Shown in pieces: positions 24,517-33,897 of a stretch of 64,000 bases of DNA. The position numbers and the translations under genes were made by a program. Under the pieces are notes generated by a model that worked only from the letters and a program-made list of their open reading frames with translations, was not told the origin of the DNA and did not search any database. Source of the stretch: Gemmatimonadota bacterium (GTDB taxonomy: Bacteria > Gemmatimonadota > Gemmatimonadetes > Longimicrobiales > Gaopeijiaceae); contig JAPPOV010000044.1 in assembly GCA_028873595.1 (NCBI GenBank), positions 1 to 64,000 of the forward strand, read 5' to 3'. Each line of letters starts with the position of its first letter. Within the stretch, counting starts at the first letter, position 1.

Positions 24517-26124
24517 ATGAATGTCACGCTCCCTCGATCGCTCTTCCCTCTAGTTGCCTTCGCGGTGTCGATCAGCGGGTGCTCGGACGGTGCGATCCCT
24601 GTCCCCCGGACGTCCACGACGATGGTGGAAGAGATCTCACTCCATCAGCTCTCCGAGGATCTGGCTGCAGGCAGAACGACCTCGATGACGATCACCGCAG
24701 CGTACATCGCGCGGATCGACGCGATGGACGGTGACCTCAACTCGGTGATCGCCATCGCACCGGATGCTCTCGAGCAAGCTGCTGCCTCGGACGGGCGCCG
24801 TGCACAGGGAGAGGAATTCGGACCGCTCGACGGCATACCGATCCTTCTGAAGGACAACGTCGACGCGCTCGGGATGCCGACCACAGCCGGGTCATGGGCC
24901 CTCGAACGCAATCTCCCGAGCCGTGACTCGGAGGTCACTCGACGTCTGCGCCAGGCTGGGGTAATCATCCTCGGGAAGGCAAACCTCTCTCAATTCGCAG
25001 GCTTTCGAAACACAGCCTCGTTCAATGGAAGCACTGTGGGCGGGAGCCCGAAGAATCCCTACGACATCACGCGAAGTCCGGCTGGATCGAGCAGCGGCTC
25101 CGGCGTCGCCACGGCAATGAGCTTCGCGGCCGCAACGATCGGGACGGAGACGGCTGGATCAATCGTCGGTCCTTCCTCCGTCAACGGCATCGTCGGGATG
25201 AAGCCGACCATCGCACTCGTGTCGCGGCGCGGGATCGTGCCCATCAGTCTCAATCAGGACTCATCAGGACCGATGACGCGCTCGGTGCGCGACGCCGCGA
25301 TGATCCTCGATGTGATCGCCGGAACAGACCCGGAAGACCCCTGGTCCGAGAATGCCGACGAACACCTCTCTGCCTACACCGACGCACTCGACACCGAGGC
25401 GCTCCAGGGAGCTCGCGTGGGGGTCATCCGTCCAACAGGACAGAGCACCGTACAGGTCTCGCCGCTCTTCGACGCTGCGCTGGAGGTCCTGGAAGCGGAG
25501 GGAGCGGAACTCGTCGAACTTCCGGCGAATGCGCTTCTCGACCCTGGACCCGAGATGCGCGTAATCCTGCTGCACGACTTCAAGGTCGACTTGAACGCCT
25601 ACCTCGCCACAACCCCCGACCAGGTGCCTGTGCGTACGCTCGACGACCTCATCGCGTTCAGCCTCACGGACGACCGTGAACGTATGCACACGATGGACTA
25701 CTGGGACGATGCGCAGGCAACAGAAGACGGGCGGTCCCATCCGGATTATGTGGCGGCTCTGGCGAACGGGCACCGACTCACGCGGAGCGAAGGAATCGAC
25801 GCCCTCCTGCGCGACTTCGATCTGGACGTTCTGGTCACGCCGACCAGCTCCCCTGCCTCGCGGATAGAGCCGGACGGCACCCCTCGTACAGGCCCGATCC
25901 CTCCCGGCCCGCGCAGGACCGGACCTCCCGGCCTCACAGTCGTCGCGGCGGTCGCAGGCTACCCCTTGATCACCGTGCCCATGGGTCTCGTGGACGGGCT
26001 GCCCGTCGGCATCACATTTGCCGGCACGGCATGGACCGAAGCCCAGCTTCTCGGTTGGGCATACGACTATGAGCAGGCGTCGCAGGCTCGGGTTCCACCG
26101 GAACGGACGCTGACCAACCGCTAG
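24517..26124 (+). CDS. Amidase-signature lipoprotein
   Basis: A 535-residue amidase of the amidase signature family with a lipoprotein signal (SISGC, Cys22). The Ser-cisSer-Lys machinery is visible: the lysine in ILLKDNVDALGMPTTAGS and the serines in RSPAGSSSGSGVATAM and TETAGSIVGPSS. The C-terminal PLITVPMG segment is also typical. Secreted members cleave amides or peptide-like substrates outside the cytoplasm. The gene ends at a perfect 11-bp hairpin shared with the convergent deacetylase gene. Confidence 0.88.
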   Translation: MNVTLPRSLFPLVAFAVSISGCSDGAIPVPRTSTTMVEEISLHQLSEDLAAGRTTSMTITAAYIARIDAMDGDLNSVIAIAPDALEQAAASDGRRAQGEEFGPLDGIPILLKDNVDALGMPTTAGSWALERNLPSRDSEVTRRLRQAGVIILGKANLSQFAGFRNTASFNGSTVGGSPKNPYDITRSPAGSSSGSGVATAMSFAAATIGTETAGSIVGPSSVNGIVGMKPTIALVSRRGIVPISLNQDSSGPMTRSVRDAAMILDVIAGTDPEDPWSENADEHLSAYTDALDTEALQGARVGVIRPTGQSTVQVSPLFDAALEVLEAEGAELVELPANALLDPGPEMRVILLHDFKVDLNAYLATTPDQVPVRTLDDLIAFSLTDDRERMHTMDYWDDAQATEDGRSHPDYVAALANGHRLTRSEGIDALLRDFDLDVLVTPTSSPASRIEPDGTPRTGPIPPGPRRTGPPGLTVVAAVAGYPLITVPMGLVDGLPVGITFAGTAWTEAQLLGWAYDYEQASQARVPPERTLTNR

Positions 26125-26139
26125 GGCTCATGGTGGACT

Positions 26140-26167
26140 GATGTGAGGCCGCGCCCGGCCTCACATC
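26140..26167. terminator. Bidirectional terminator-like hairpin
   Basis: GATGTGAGGCC and GGCCTCACATC form a perfect 11-bp stem with a 6-base loop, between two convergent genes. Its right arm overlaps the stop codon of the deacetylase gene. There is no long T-run, so Rho-independent action is likely but not certain. Confidence 0.75.
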
Positions 26168-27200
26168 ACGATCCGTCGATCATCGTCTCCAGATGGGCGG
26201 CCGCGGCGAGCGCGTTGCCCTCTACGTTGTATCCGCCCTCGAGCAAGGATACGAGTCGACCCTCCGTGTACTCGTCGGCAAGGTCCATGGCGATCCGCGT
26301 CATACGTCGGAAGGCGTCGTCCGTCACGTCGAAGCAGCCGAGCAGGTCGTCACGCCGGCTGTCGAAACCGGCGGAAATGAGAATGAAGTCTGGCTCGAAC
26401 CGACTGACGGCCGGGAGGAGTGCCTCGTCCCAGAGTCGAAGCATGTCGATGTCGCGTGCGCCACAGTCGAGGTGGCGATTGATGTTGTAACCACGGCCGT
26501 CCGCCTCACCCACGAGCGCCGGATCTCCCGTACCCGGATACGCCTGCCAGTCGTGGGTCGAGAAGAACAGGACGCTCGGATCGTCGTAGAAGGCGTTCTG
26601 AGTCGCGTTTCCGTGGTGATAGTCCCAATCGATGATCAGCACGCGTTCGAATCCATGCACTCGCTGTGCGTACCGGGCAGCGATGGCAGCATTGCTGTAG
26701 AAGCAGAAACCCTCCTCGACCCCCGTGTTGTTCGCGTGATGACCTGGCGGACGGGACGCGCAGAACGCGTTCTTCACCGACCCTCTGGCGACGGCGTCGA
26801 CCGCCCCCAGCGCACCCGACACGGCGAGTTCCGCGATCCGACCCGACACCTCGATCTGGCGTACTGAATCGATGTGCTCTTCAGTGTGAGCGTAGCCGAC
26901 ATAGGAGAGCGGATCGTCGAGGAGCGAAAGCGGAACCACGTGCTGATCGAGCCCACGCTCGGCGAAGACCTCCATCATCCGAATCAGCCGCAGCGGTCGC
27001 TCCGGATGAACTTCACCGCGTCGATCTGGCAGCACGTGCTCCAGGTAGCGTCCGTCATAGACGAGGCCTGTACCGTTGGCCCTCGGCGTCGTGCGCGATC
27101 GATACGATTCGAGAGTTGGACGTAGACCGATCGCCGGGAGCATACTCACCCCCATGAGGCCTTTCGAGGCTGTGGTGATGAAGTCGCGTCGGGTCTTCAT
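26166..27200 (-). CDS. Tat-exported histone deacetylase-fold protein
   Basis: A 344-residue arginase/deacetylase-fold protein of the HDAC (class II/AcuC/acetylpolyamine amidohydrolase) family. Motifs are CASRPPGHHA, the zinc-site DWDYHHGN, STHDWQAYPGTG and SAGFDSRRDD. The N-terminus MKTRRDFITTASKGLM is a Tat signal, which is unusual for this family. I infer deacetylation or deacylation of a small molecule in the periplasm. GGAAGCTC before this ATG supports the start; upstream codons to 27509 lack protein character. It is divergent from another Tat-signal gene. Confidence 0.85.
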   Translation of the reverse strand: MKTRRDFITTASKGLMGVSMLPAIGLRPTLESYRSRTTPRANGTGLVYDGRYLEHVLPDRRGEVHPERPLRLIRMMEVFAERGLDQHVVPLSLLDDPLSYVGYAHTEEHIDSVRQIEVSGRIAELAVSGALGAVDAVARGSVKNAFCASRPPGHHANNTGVEEGFCFYSNAAIAARYAQRVHGFERVLIIDWDYHHGNATQNAFYDDPSVLFFSTHDWQAYPGTGDPALVGEADGRGYNINRHLDCGARDIDMLRLWDEALLPAVSRFEPDFILISAGFDSRRDDLLGCFDVTDDAFRRMTRIAMDLADEYTEGRLVSLLEGGYNVEGNALAAAAHLETMIDGS

Positions 27201-27417
27201 GAGCTTCCGTCCCTCGGGCATGCTGTGGCTCAAGCCTGCGTCAACCCAAGTGTCGGTGCCGGAGACGAGGGCAGCAAGCCAATACCGGGTGTGCATCAAC
27301 ACTCGAAGAGCCCCGAGTACGGGTGGAGGTGCCCATGGTCCCCAGGCGATCCCTCGTTTCGCGCTCCCGCCTACGTACGTATCCTTGTTCGAGCGCGCCC
27401 CAGATCCGGTAGAGCCC

Positions 27418-27822
27418 ATGACAACCCGCAGAGACTTCGTTCGGACGATTCCGATGGGCGCAGTCGCCGCCTTGAGCCTGGGCTCCTCCAGAACACCTGC
27501 GGCACTCACTCACCCGGATCCGCGACCCGGGATCGACTCGAGCGGAGTGCTGACCTCGGACCAGCTGGCCGCCTTCCCCGAGGAGATTACCGCGATCTAC
27601 GACATGGTGCGGGAAATCCCGCACATCGCGGACGGTATCGGGTGTGGTTGTGCGTGTCCGGTCCTCCCGAACTATCGCTCTCTGCTCACCTGCTATCACG
27701 CGGGCGGAATGGCGATGGGTTGCCCAATCTGCCAGAGCGAAGCGCGCCTGATGTACCGGCGGCATAAGGAAGGGCAGAGCCTCGCTCAGATCCGGCGCGC
27801 GATCGATGCCCGATATGGTTAG
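27418..27822 (+). CDS. Tat-exported PCYCG-like cysteine-rich protein
   Basis: A 134-residue protein with a Tat signal (TTRRDFVRTIPMGA). The C-terminal 60 residues match the layout of the PCYCG-motif family: a CGCACP cluster, YRSLLTCYH, then MGCPICQSEARLMY and a closing SLAQIRRAIDARYG. The six cysteines suggest metal binding or disulfide chemistry. Family function is unknown. It is divergent from the Tat-exported deacetylase gene across 217 bases, so the two may share regulation. Confidence 0.72.
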   Translation: MTTRRDFVRTIPMGAVAALSLGSSRTPAALTHPDPRPGIDSSGVLTSDQLAAFPEEITAIYDMVREIPHIADGIGCGCACPVLPNYRSLLTCYHAGGMAMGCPICQSEARLMYRRHKEGQSLAQIRRAIDARYG

Positions 27823-27836
27823 AGGCGCAGTGACGC

Positions 27837-28688
27837 CTACTCCACTCGTTCTTCGTCCAGCTCTCCCCTGATCGGGTATGCGCCCGTTTCACCTCGAAGA
27901 GGCTGAACCAGCATTCGATCGATCCAGAGATCGCGACGGGTCCGGAACTGGTCGACCCCGACGATCATTCCCTCGTGTGTGTCTCGGGGTTGGGGCATGT
28001 AGGTGCCGAGGAGCCGGTCCCACCACGGCAGGTTGAAGCCGAAGTTGCTGTTTGCCTCATGCTCGTGGATGGAGTGGTGGACCCGATGCATGTCGGGTGT
28101 GACCACGATCCATCGGAGTATTCGGTCGACCCGGAGCGGAATCCGGATATTGCTGTGATTGAACATCGAGGTGCCGTTGAGCAGCACCTCGAAGACCAGC
28201 ACGGCGATCGCCGGTGGCCCGAGCGCAATCACTACGCCCAGCTTGATCCCCATCGAAAGGAGAATCTCGACCGGGTGAAAACGGAGGCCGGTCGTAACGT
28301 CGAACTCCAGGTCCGCGTGATGAACTCGATGGACGCGCCACAGGGCGGGCACGGCGTGAAACATCACGTGCTGCAGGTAGATCGCCAGATCGAGTACGAG
28401 GAACGAGACAACGAGCGCTGGCAAGAAAGACGCGCCCATCACATTCAACAGTCCCCATCCCTGTTCGGCAGCGAGTAGCGCCAAGCCAACCGCGACGATC
28501 GGGAAGGCCACACGCACAAGTGCCGCGTCCAGTACGACGAGGGCGACGTTGTTCGTCCAACGAAGCAGCCTGGGGATCTCGCGGCAACGGCGTGGGGCGG
28601 CCACTTCCCAGACCGCCATCAGCACCAGAATGCCAAGGAAGAACCCCAGACGAACGAGGGGTTCGTTCGCGAGCAAGCGATCCGTCAT
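27837..28688 (-). CDS. Sterol desaturase/fatty acid hydroxylase family protein
   Basis: A 283-residue membrane di-iron oxygenase with four or so hydrophobic segments. The histidine clusters that bind the two irons are visible: QHVMFH, HRVHHADLEF, RFHP and HRVHHSIHEHE, followed by the family's NFGFNLPWWDRLLGTY block. It probably hydroxylates a lipid such as a fatty acid, hopanoid or sterol-like compound. The ATG used sits before the first membrane segment; a longer frame adds 31 residues without support. Confidence 0.87.
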   Translation of the reverse strand: MTDRLLANEPLVRLGFFLGILVLMAVWEVAAPRRCREIPRLLRWTNNVALVVLDAALVRVAFPIVAVGLALLAAEQGWGLLNVMGASFLPALVVSFLVLDLAIYLQHVMFHAVPALWRVHRVHHADLEFDVTTGLRFHPVEILLSMGIKLGVVIALGPPAIAVLVFEVLLNGTSMFNHSNIRIPLRVDRILRWIVVTPDMHRVHHSIHEHEANSNFGFNLPWWDRLLGTYMPQPRDTHEGMIVGVDQFRTRRDLWIDRMLVQPLRGETGAYPIRGELDEERVE

Positions 28689-28968
28689 CGCGTCACCACT
28701 TGGCGCATTCGGAGCCCGGGGCGTTCGCGACGCTCCTGATCGGGCACGTGGGCCGTCACCATGCCGCCCTCCCGAGCTCACGCTCGATCTGGTCGCGACC
28801 CGAGAGCGCGGTGCACAGGCGATCGATGTACGCCGAGGCTTCGTTCATGGCGAGAAGATGCGAGTCATGAGCACCTTTTGCGAGCCGATCAACGGGAGCG
28901 GGTTGGCTCAACTCGCGTGCACCGCGCATGTTCCGCCAGCACGCCGCCCATTGCCCGAGGGAGATTTC

Positions 28969-30327
28969 ATGCCAGCGCTCGTCACCCCAGCCGTGGCCCG
29001 GACACTCGCCACCGTGGGCTTCGCTGCTCTCATGGCCACCGGACTCGCCACCCACGCGTACGCCCAGAGCTGGAGTTCGCTCCAACGCGGCAGCGAGAGT
29101 ATCGAAGTCGTCGGCCACCTACCCATGGGATCACGCCTCACCGTGACGGACATGGACATCGAGCAGGAACTCGACCGGCCGTACGCCTTCGTCAGCCGAG
29201 CGAACATCGTGGGTGGTGGTGGGAGAGGGGTCGATATCGTGGACTTTTCGGACCCCGAAAACCCGCAAATCCTCTACGAATGGCGAATCGAGGACGACGA
29301 CCTGCATCTAGGTCCCGGCGCCATGGACGTGAAGCACTTCAAGTGGAACGAGCGCTACTACGTCGTGCAATCGTTGCAGTTCGGACAGGGAGGGCCGGAT
29401 GCGGATGTAGGGGCCGTCGTCCTGGACGTGACGGGACTCCCCGACCCCGAGGCAGTCCGGGAGGTCGGGCGCATTCGTGATGCCGAGCATCTCGGTGGCT
29501 TCCACAACATCTTCATCTACAAGCACACCGATGGACGTGTGTTGTTGTTCACGACGGTATCTGGACCGTACGCGCACGTGTACGACCTCGGGAGGTTCGT
29601 CGGCGGGGATCACGAGGGCGCGCTCGTCGGCCGAATTCCCGTGCCCACGGACGGATCCGGATTCGGCGGTTACCACGACATGTACGTCGGCTATCATCCC
29701 GACACAGACCAGGACCGCTTCTACGGCGGAGGGACCGGCGGCTATTACGTGTATGACGTGTCTGACGTGGAGGACCCGTCTCTGGTCGCCTCGATGACGG
29801 GTGTCCAGGGCGTACGCTTCGGACATACCGTCACCCCATCACCCGACGGTCGATACGTCGTTGCCGAAACCGAGTATCGGCACGCTCCGCTCCGAATCTT
29901 CGACCTCCAACCCGTGTTGGACGGCGAAGCCCAAAACGTTCGAAACCCGATTTCTGGCTGGACCGCCGACTGGCAACATCTCGTTCACAACCACGAGGTG
30001 CGGTGGCCGTACGTCTTCGTTTCGGGCTACGTCGACGGCTTACAGATCTTCTCTCTCGCCGACCCGTCGAACCCTGTAACTGTAGGCTACTACGACACAT
30101 ACCTCGGCCCGCTCAACGATGACTTCAACCCTGTTTTCAACGGCACCTTCGGCGTCGATGTGCGAAACGAGGACGGGTTGATCTTCGTATCGGACTCCTC
30201 CAGCGGCCTCTGGATCTTTCGCCTGGAAGGCTTCCGCGGCTGGAGCGGTGAGCAGTGGGGCTACGCCGACATTTCGAGCGTACAGAATTGGGACCGAGGC
30301 CCCGTGCAGAGGCTTATCGGGGAGTGA
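28969..30327 (+). CDS. Secreted LVIVD-repeat beta-propeller protein
   Basis: A 452-residue exported protein with a Sec signal (VGFAALMATGLATHAYAQ). Repeated strands of the LVIVD type are seen (VDIVDFSDPENPQ, AVVLDVTGLPDPE, VYDVSDVEDPS, LQIFSLADPSNP), giving a seven-bladed-like propeller. A His-rich patch (GPGAMDVKHFKW, HLGGFHN) lies near the middle. Such proteins are secreted in Gemmatimonadota and Bacteroidota with unknown ligands. GAGGGAGAT just upstream supports the start. It is divergent from the desaturase gene across 280 bases. Confidence 0.78.
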   Translation: MPALVTPAVARTLATVGFAALMATGLATHAYAQSWSSLQRGSESIEVVGHLPMGSRLTVTDMDIEQELDRPYAFVSRANIVGGGGRGVDIVDFSDPENPQILYEWRIEDDDLHLGPGAMDVKHFKWNERYYVVQSLQFGQGGPDADVGAVVLDVTGLPDPEAVREVGRIRDAEHLGGFHNIFIYKHTDGRVLLFTTVSGPYAHVYDLGRFVGGDHEGALVGRIPVPTDGSGFGGYHDMYVGYHPDTDQDRFYGGGTGGYYVYDVSDVEDPSLVASMTGVQGVRFGHTVTPSPDGRYVVAETEYRHAPLRIFDLQPVLDGEAQNVRNPISGWTADWQHLVHNHEVRWPYVFVSGYVDGLQIFSLADPSNPVTVGYYDTYLGPLNDDFNPVFNGTFGVDVRNEDGLIFVSDSSSGLWIFRLEGFRGWSGEQWGYADISSVQNWDRGPVQRLIGE

Positions 30328-30588
30328 TCGGGCGAAACTGTAGCTTCGTCTACCTGTGCCTGGGGCCCGTCGCTCCGGTCACCGATCCGACGACCGAGGC
30401 GACGCCCTCATAGGCATCTCGAGGCAACCGAGGACCCAACCCACACTCAGCCCCCGTGGCGTCGGAGCATCTCCCGCTGCATCTCTTCGCTCGCGAAGAT
30501 GGCCACTTCGACCCGTCGATTGGCTTGCCAGCCCCATCGCCCCGTCGAATCTTCGAGCCAAGCTCGCCCACCAGCACGGAAGGATCTC

Positions 30589-32664
30589 ATGCGTCGCCTG
30601 GCCTCGTCCCTGATCGCCCTGACCGCCTCCGCAGCCCTCGCCCACCCCGCCCACGCACAGGCAGGACGCGCCCTTCAGCTCGAAGACTACTACGCGCTGA
30701 AGTCGGTTAGTCCGCCACGCCTGTCCCCCGACGGCCAATGGGTCGCCTATACCGTTTCGACCCGTGTGGAGGACGACAACTCGACGGACGAGGGAACGTG
30801 GCTCGTCCGAGCCGACGGCAACGGCGAGCCCATGCCGGTCCAGCCAGGCGGCAAGAACGTCAGCTCCCCAGCCTGGGCGGGCGACCTCCTGCAGATCGAG
30901 GACGGAGACGGTGGCCAATGGCTGGTGAATCCGGACCGGCTCGGCGATCCGCCGGCACAAGCACCGAACCAGGAACCGGAAGGTGTGTTGAGCCCCGACG
31001 GTCAATGGAGGGCTGTAGTTCGCGACATCCAGCGCCCTGCGCCAGCCCCCCCGAACCTCACGGATTTCGAGCAAAGGCACGCCGATCGATTTGAGGGTGT
31101 GCAGTTCGACTGGTACCCCTTTGTTCGGGATGGCCAGGAATTTCCGCTTCCGGACCGCAGCGCGGCGAATACGGCTGAGATCTTCCTCGAGCCCGCCGAC
31201 GGTTCCGGTGAAGCGATCCAGCTCACGAATCTCGGGCTGCGACCCGGAAGTGTGTCGTGGAGTCCGGACGGTGGCACGATCCTCTTCGCAGCAGACCCGA
31301 ACGCCTTCAGTGAGCTGCTGTATGCACGCACCGACCTGTTCACGGTCAGCGTAACCGGTGAGCTCACCCGGCTGACGGACGACGGCTTCACGTACTCGGG
31401 GTTTGGCTTCTCTCCGGACGGCAACTGGATCTCGTACGTCCGATCGTTCGGAACCGACTACATCATCGAGCGAAAGCTCGACCATGGCGGCCCACGAGAT
31501 CTCTACATCCGCCCGGTCAACGGCGGGCCTCAGGTCAACCTTACCGCTGATTTCGACCTGGATGCGGGCACCCCGTTATGGGCCCCTGATAGCGAGCACA
31601 TGTACTTCACGACGGGGATCGGCGGAGCGACTCACCTGTTTCGCATTTCTCCTGACGGTGCAGGCGTGGAGCAGGTCACGACGGGACTGCGACGGATCCG
31701 GGGGCTCAGCATCGACGACGACTTTGAGCGGATGGCCTACACCGTGGGTCACTTCGATCGCCCCTCCGAGATATGGACCGCCAATATCGACGGTACCGAC
31801 GAACGACAGCTCACGTCCGTGCACGCGGAGTTCCTAGCCGAGATCTCACCCAGCGGCTGGGAGCGCGTTCTCTACGAGAGCTACGACGGCACCCCGATCG
31901 AGGGGTTCCTCCTTTACCCGCACGGGTACGAGGAAGGCTCCATTGAGCAGTACCCTCTGATCGTCGTGAACCATGGTGGCCCGCACTCCGCGTCCGGATA
32001 CGGCTTCAACTTCAAGAACCAATTCTTCGCCGCGAATGGCTACTTCGTCTTCCTCCCGAACTTCCGTAGCTCGACCGGCTACGGAGACGAATTCAAGTGG
32101 GGCACCTGGGGCGCCTGGGGTACAAACGACGGTGAAGACGCTCTGGCCGGTGTCGACCACCTGATCGAAGAGTACCCCATAGATATCAACCGTGTGGGCT
32201 CCACGGGGCATTCATACGGCGGGATCCTGACGAACTGGCTCATTACCCGATATCCCGACCGTTTCCGCGCGGCAGTAAGTGGGGCCGGCGCCTCGAACTG
32301 GACGAGTAACTACGCCCACTCGGACGTGGCGCGCACGAAGGAGCTCGAATTCTTCGGCCGTCCGTGGGAGCCACGGGCGAGAGAGATCATGATCCGCCAG
32401 TCGGCGTACCTCAACTCCGGAGGAGTTCGGGCGGCAACCCTCTTCGTTCACGGCGAGGTGGATTATCGAGTACCCCTGGAGGGCGCGATCCAGCTATACA
32501 CCTCCCTCAAGAAGCAGGGCGTTCCCGCCGAGTTGCTCATCTACGACGGTCAGGCACATGGGATCAGGGGACACTGGAATAACGTGCACCGGATGATGAA
32601 CGAACTGCGCTGGTGGGAAACGTATCTGAAGCCCGTACAGCCGAGACTGACAAGCGACGGATAA
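30589..32664 (+). CDS. S9 family prolyl oligopeptidase-like serine peptidase
   Basis: A 691-residue exported peptidase. After a Sec signal (LASSLIALTASAALAHPAHA) comes an N-terminal propeller with WD40-like SPDG blades, then the alpha/beta-hydrolase domain. The catalytic triad is S542 (TGHSYGG), D625 (HGEVDYRVP) and H657 (GQAHGIRG). It should cleave short peptides, perhaps dipeptides or acylpeptides, in the periplasm. GGAAGGAT upstream of the ATG supports the start. Confidence 0.9.
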   Translation: MRRLASSLIALTASAALAHPAHAQAGRALQLEDYYALKSVSPPRLSPDGQWVAYTVSTRVEDDNSTDEGTWLVRADGNGEPMPVQPGGKNVSSPAWAGDLLQIEDGDGGQWLVNPDRLGDPPAQAPNQEPEGVLSPDGQWRAVVRDIQRPAPAPPNLTDFEQRHADRFEGVQFDWYPFVRDGQEFPLPDRSAANTAEIFLEPADGSGEAIQLTNLGLRPGSVSWSPDGGTILFAADPNAFSELLYARTDLFTVSVTGELTRLTDDGFTYSGFGFSPDGNWISYVRSFGTDYIIERKLDHGGPRDLYIRPVNGGPQVNLTADFDLDAGTPLWAPDSEHMYFTTGIGGATHLFRISPDGAGVEQVTTGLRRIRGLSIDDDFERMAYTVGHFDRPSEIWTANIDGTDERQLTSVHAEFLAEISPSGWERVLYESYDGTPIEGFLLYPHGYEEGSIEQYPLIVVNHGGPHSASGYGFNFKNQFFAANGYFVFLPNFRSSTGYGDEFKWGTWGAWGTNDGEDALAGVDHLIEEYPIDINRVGSTGHSYGGILTNWLITRYPDRFRAAVSGAGASNWTSNYAHSDVARTKELEFFGRPWEPRAREIMIRQSAYLNSGGVRAATLFVHGEVDYRVPLEGAIQLYTSLKKQGVPAELLIYDGQAHGIRGHWNNVHRMMNELRWWETYLKPVQPRLTSDG

Positions 32665-32672
32665 GACACAGG

Positions 32673-32699
32673 GGGGCGACCTTCCTGGAAGGCGGCCCC
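32673..32699. terminator. Hairpin downstream of the S9 peptidase gene
   Basis: GGGGC...CCTT and AAGG...GCCCC pair with a 2x2 internal loop around a 5-base loop, nine bases after the stop codon. It has no clear T-tract. It could terminate both the peptidase transcript and the converging minus-strand transcript. Confidence 0.5.
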
Positions 32700-32706
32700 G
32701 CGCTCG

Positions 32707-32870
32707 TCACGGTGCCTGGATGTGATTCCCGAAGAAGATCACGTTCAGGAGAAGCCGGTTCATCCCCCGCCAGTAGCCGCGAAAGTTGGAGTTGTCGATA
32801 AGCAAGACGAGGCTGGCCGCACCGTACTCCTCCTGGACAGGCTTGTCGAAGACGCGATGGGCCCATTCTA
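32707..32870 (-). pseudogene. C-terminal remnant of an exported peptidase-like gene (M14-like)
   Basis: An open frame of about 54 codons begins within the last bases of the AEC transporter gene, with no start codon of its own. It reads EWAHRVFDKPVQEEYGAASL and then NSNFRGYWRGMNRLLLNV followed by IFFGNH before a TGA stop. This closing pattern (N-NFRxxWRGxxRLxLNxxFFG) resembles the C-terminus of secreted M14 zinc carboxypeptidases. I infer that the transporter gene, or a deletion, replaced the rest of such a gene. The family call is tentative. Confidence 0.45.
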
Positions 32871-33854
32871 GGCCCCCATGAGGGCCAACAATACCGACAG
32901 GGTCACGATCGAAGCCGAGGAGGAAAGTACGACAACACTCGCCGCCACCTCGGACCCTGTCTCGTATCGAGCGCCGAACAGGTAGACCATCGCCCCACTG
33001 GGCAGGCCCGCCATCACGATGGCTACCGGAGCCCACGGCGCTCCGACCCCCAGAATCGGGACCACAATGATCCACGCAATGACCGGCTGAACGACCAATT
33101 TGATCGCGGCCAGCACCGACGCAGCAGCGACCTGCCCCTGCAGCCGAAAACCAGCGAGGGACGCACCGAGTGCGAGAAGCGCACATGGGATAGCCAACGT
33201 AGACATGAGGCTGGCCAAAGCATCGATTGGTTCCGGCAGGTAGAGTCCTAGGAGATTTACGCCGAGTCCAAGCAGAATTCCGACGATAATGGGGTTCGCC
33301 AGCACCTCTAGAATGAGCCGGATTACACGCAGCTCGGTACCCTGCCCCGCTTTTCGGCGCCCCGCCTCGAGGAACAGGATCGAGACGGGAAGCAGCGTGG
33401 CGGAATGAAAGCAGATGATAAGGAAGACCGGCACAGTCGCCTCGTCTCCGAAGGCGCTGACCAGGAGCGGGATACCGAGCAGTACGGTGTTGGAGAAGCC
33501 CGCTCCAAGGCCGTGGATCGACTGTTCGCCGATAGGCCGATCAAACAGAACGCGCGCAGAGAGCATGCCGAGGCCATACGCCAGAAACGCGCTCGCATAG
33601 TAGCCGAGCAGAAAACGCCACGCGATCTGATCCGGGAAATCGATTGTCCCGATCCGATAGAAGAGCAGAGTCGGGACCGCAGCGTTGAACACGAACACGA
33701 CGAGTCGACGCACGCCGACCTCGCCAAGCAGCCCGATTCGCACGGCAGCAAACCCGACAGCTATGACCCCGAAGACGGGGGCGATGATGGATAAGAGTTG
33801 AGTCAGGAGGCTAGCCTGCCAGCCTCGCGAGTCCGGCTCGTGCCGCTGCCCCAA
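32868..33854 (-). CDS. AEC family transporter (auxin efflux carrier type)
   Basis: Up to 328 residues with about ten transmembrane helices in two inverted halves, characteristic of AEC/BART carriers. Blocks include IIAPVFGVIAVGFAAVRIGLL, NPIIVGILLGLGVNLLGLYL, ALASLMSTLAIPCALLALGASL and GLPSGAMVYLFG. It may export small carboxylates or amino acids. The start is uncertain: the only common-type codon is a TTG at 33854, while homologues begin about 16 residues later, where the in-frame codons are CTC and CTG. Confidence 0.8.
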   Translation of the reverse strand: MGQRHEPDSRGWQASLLTQLLSIIAPVFGVIAVGFAAVRIGLLGEVGVRRLVVFVFNAAVPTLLFYRIGTIDFPDQIAWRFLLGYYASAFLAYGLGMLSARVLFDRPIGEQSIHGLGAGFSNTVLLGIPLLVSAFGDEATVPVFLIICFHSATLLPVSILFLEAGRRKAGQGTELRVIRLILEVLANPIIVGILLGLGVNLLGLYLPEPIDALASLMSTLAIPCALLALGASLAGFRLQGQVAAASVLAAIKLVVQPVIAWIIVVPILGVGAPWAPVAIVMAGLPSGAMVYLFGARYETGSEVAASVVVLSSSASIVTLSVLLALMGA

Positions 33855-33897
33855 TGCGACTCCACTGGATGCTGGCTCCTGTCACCGCAGGAAACGG

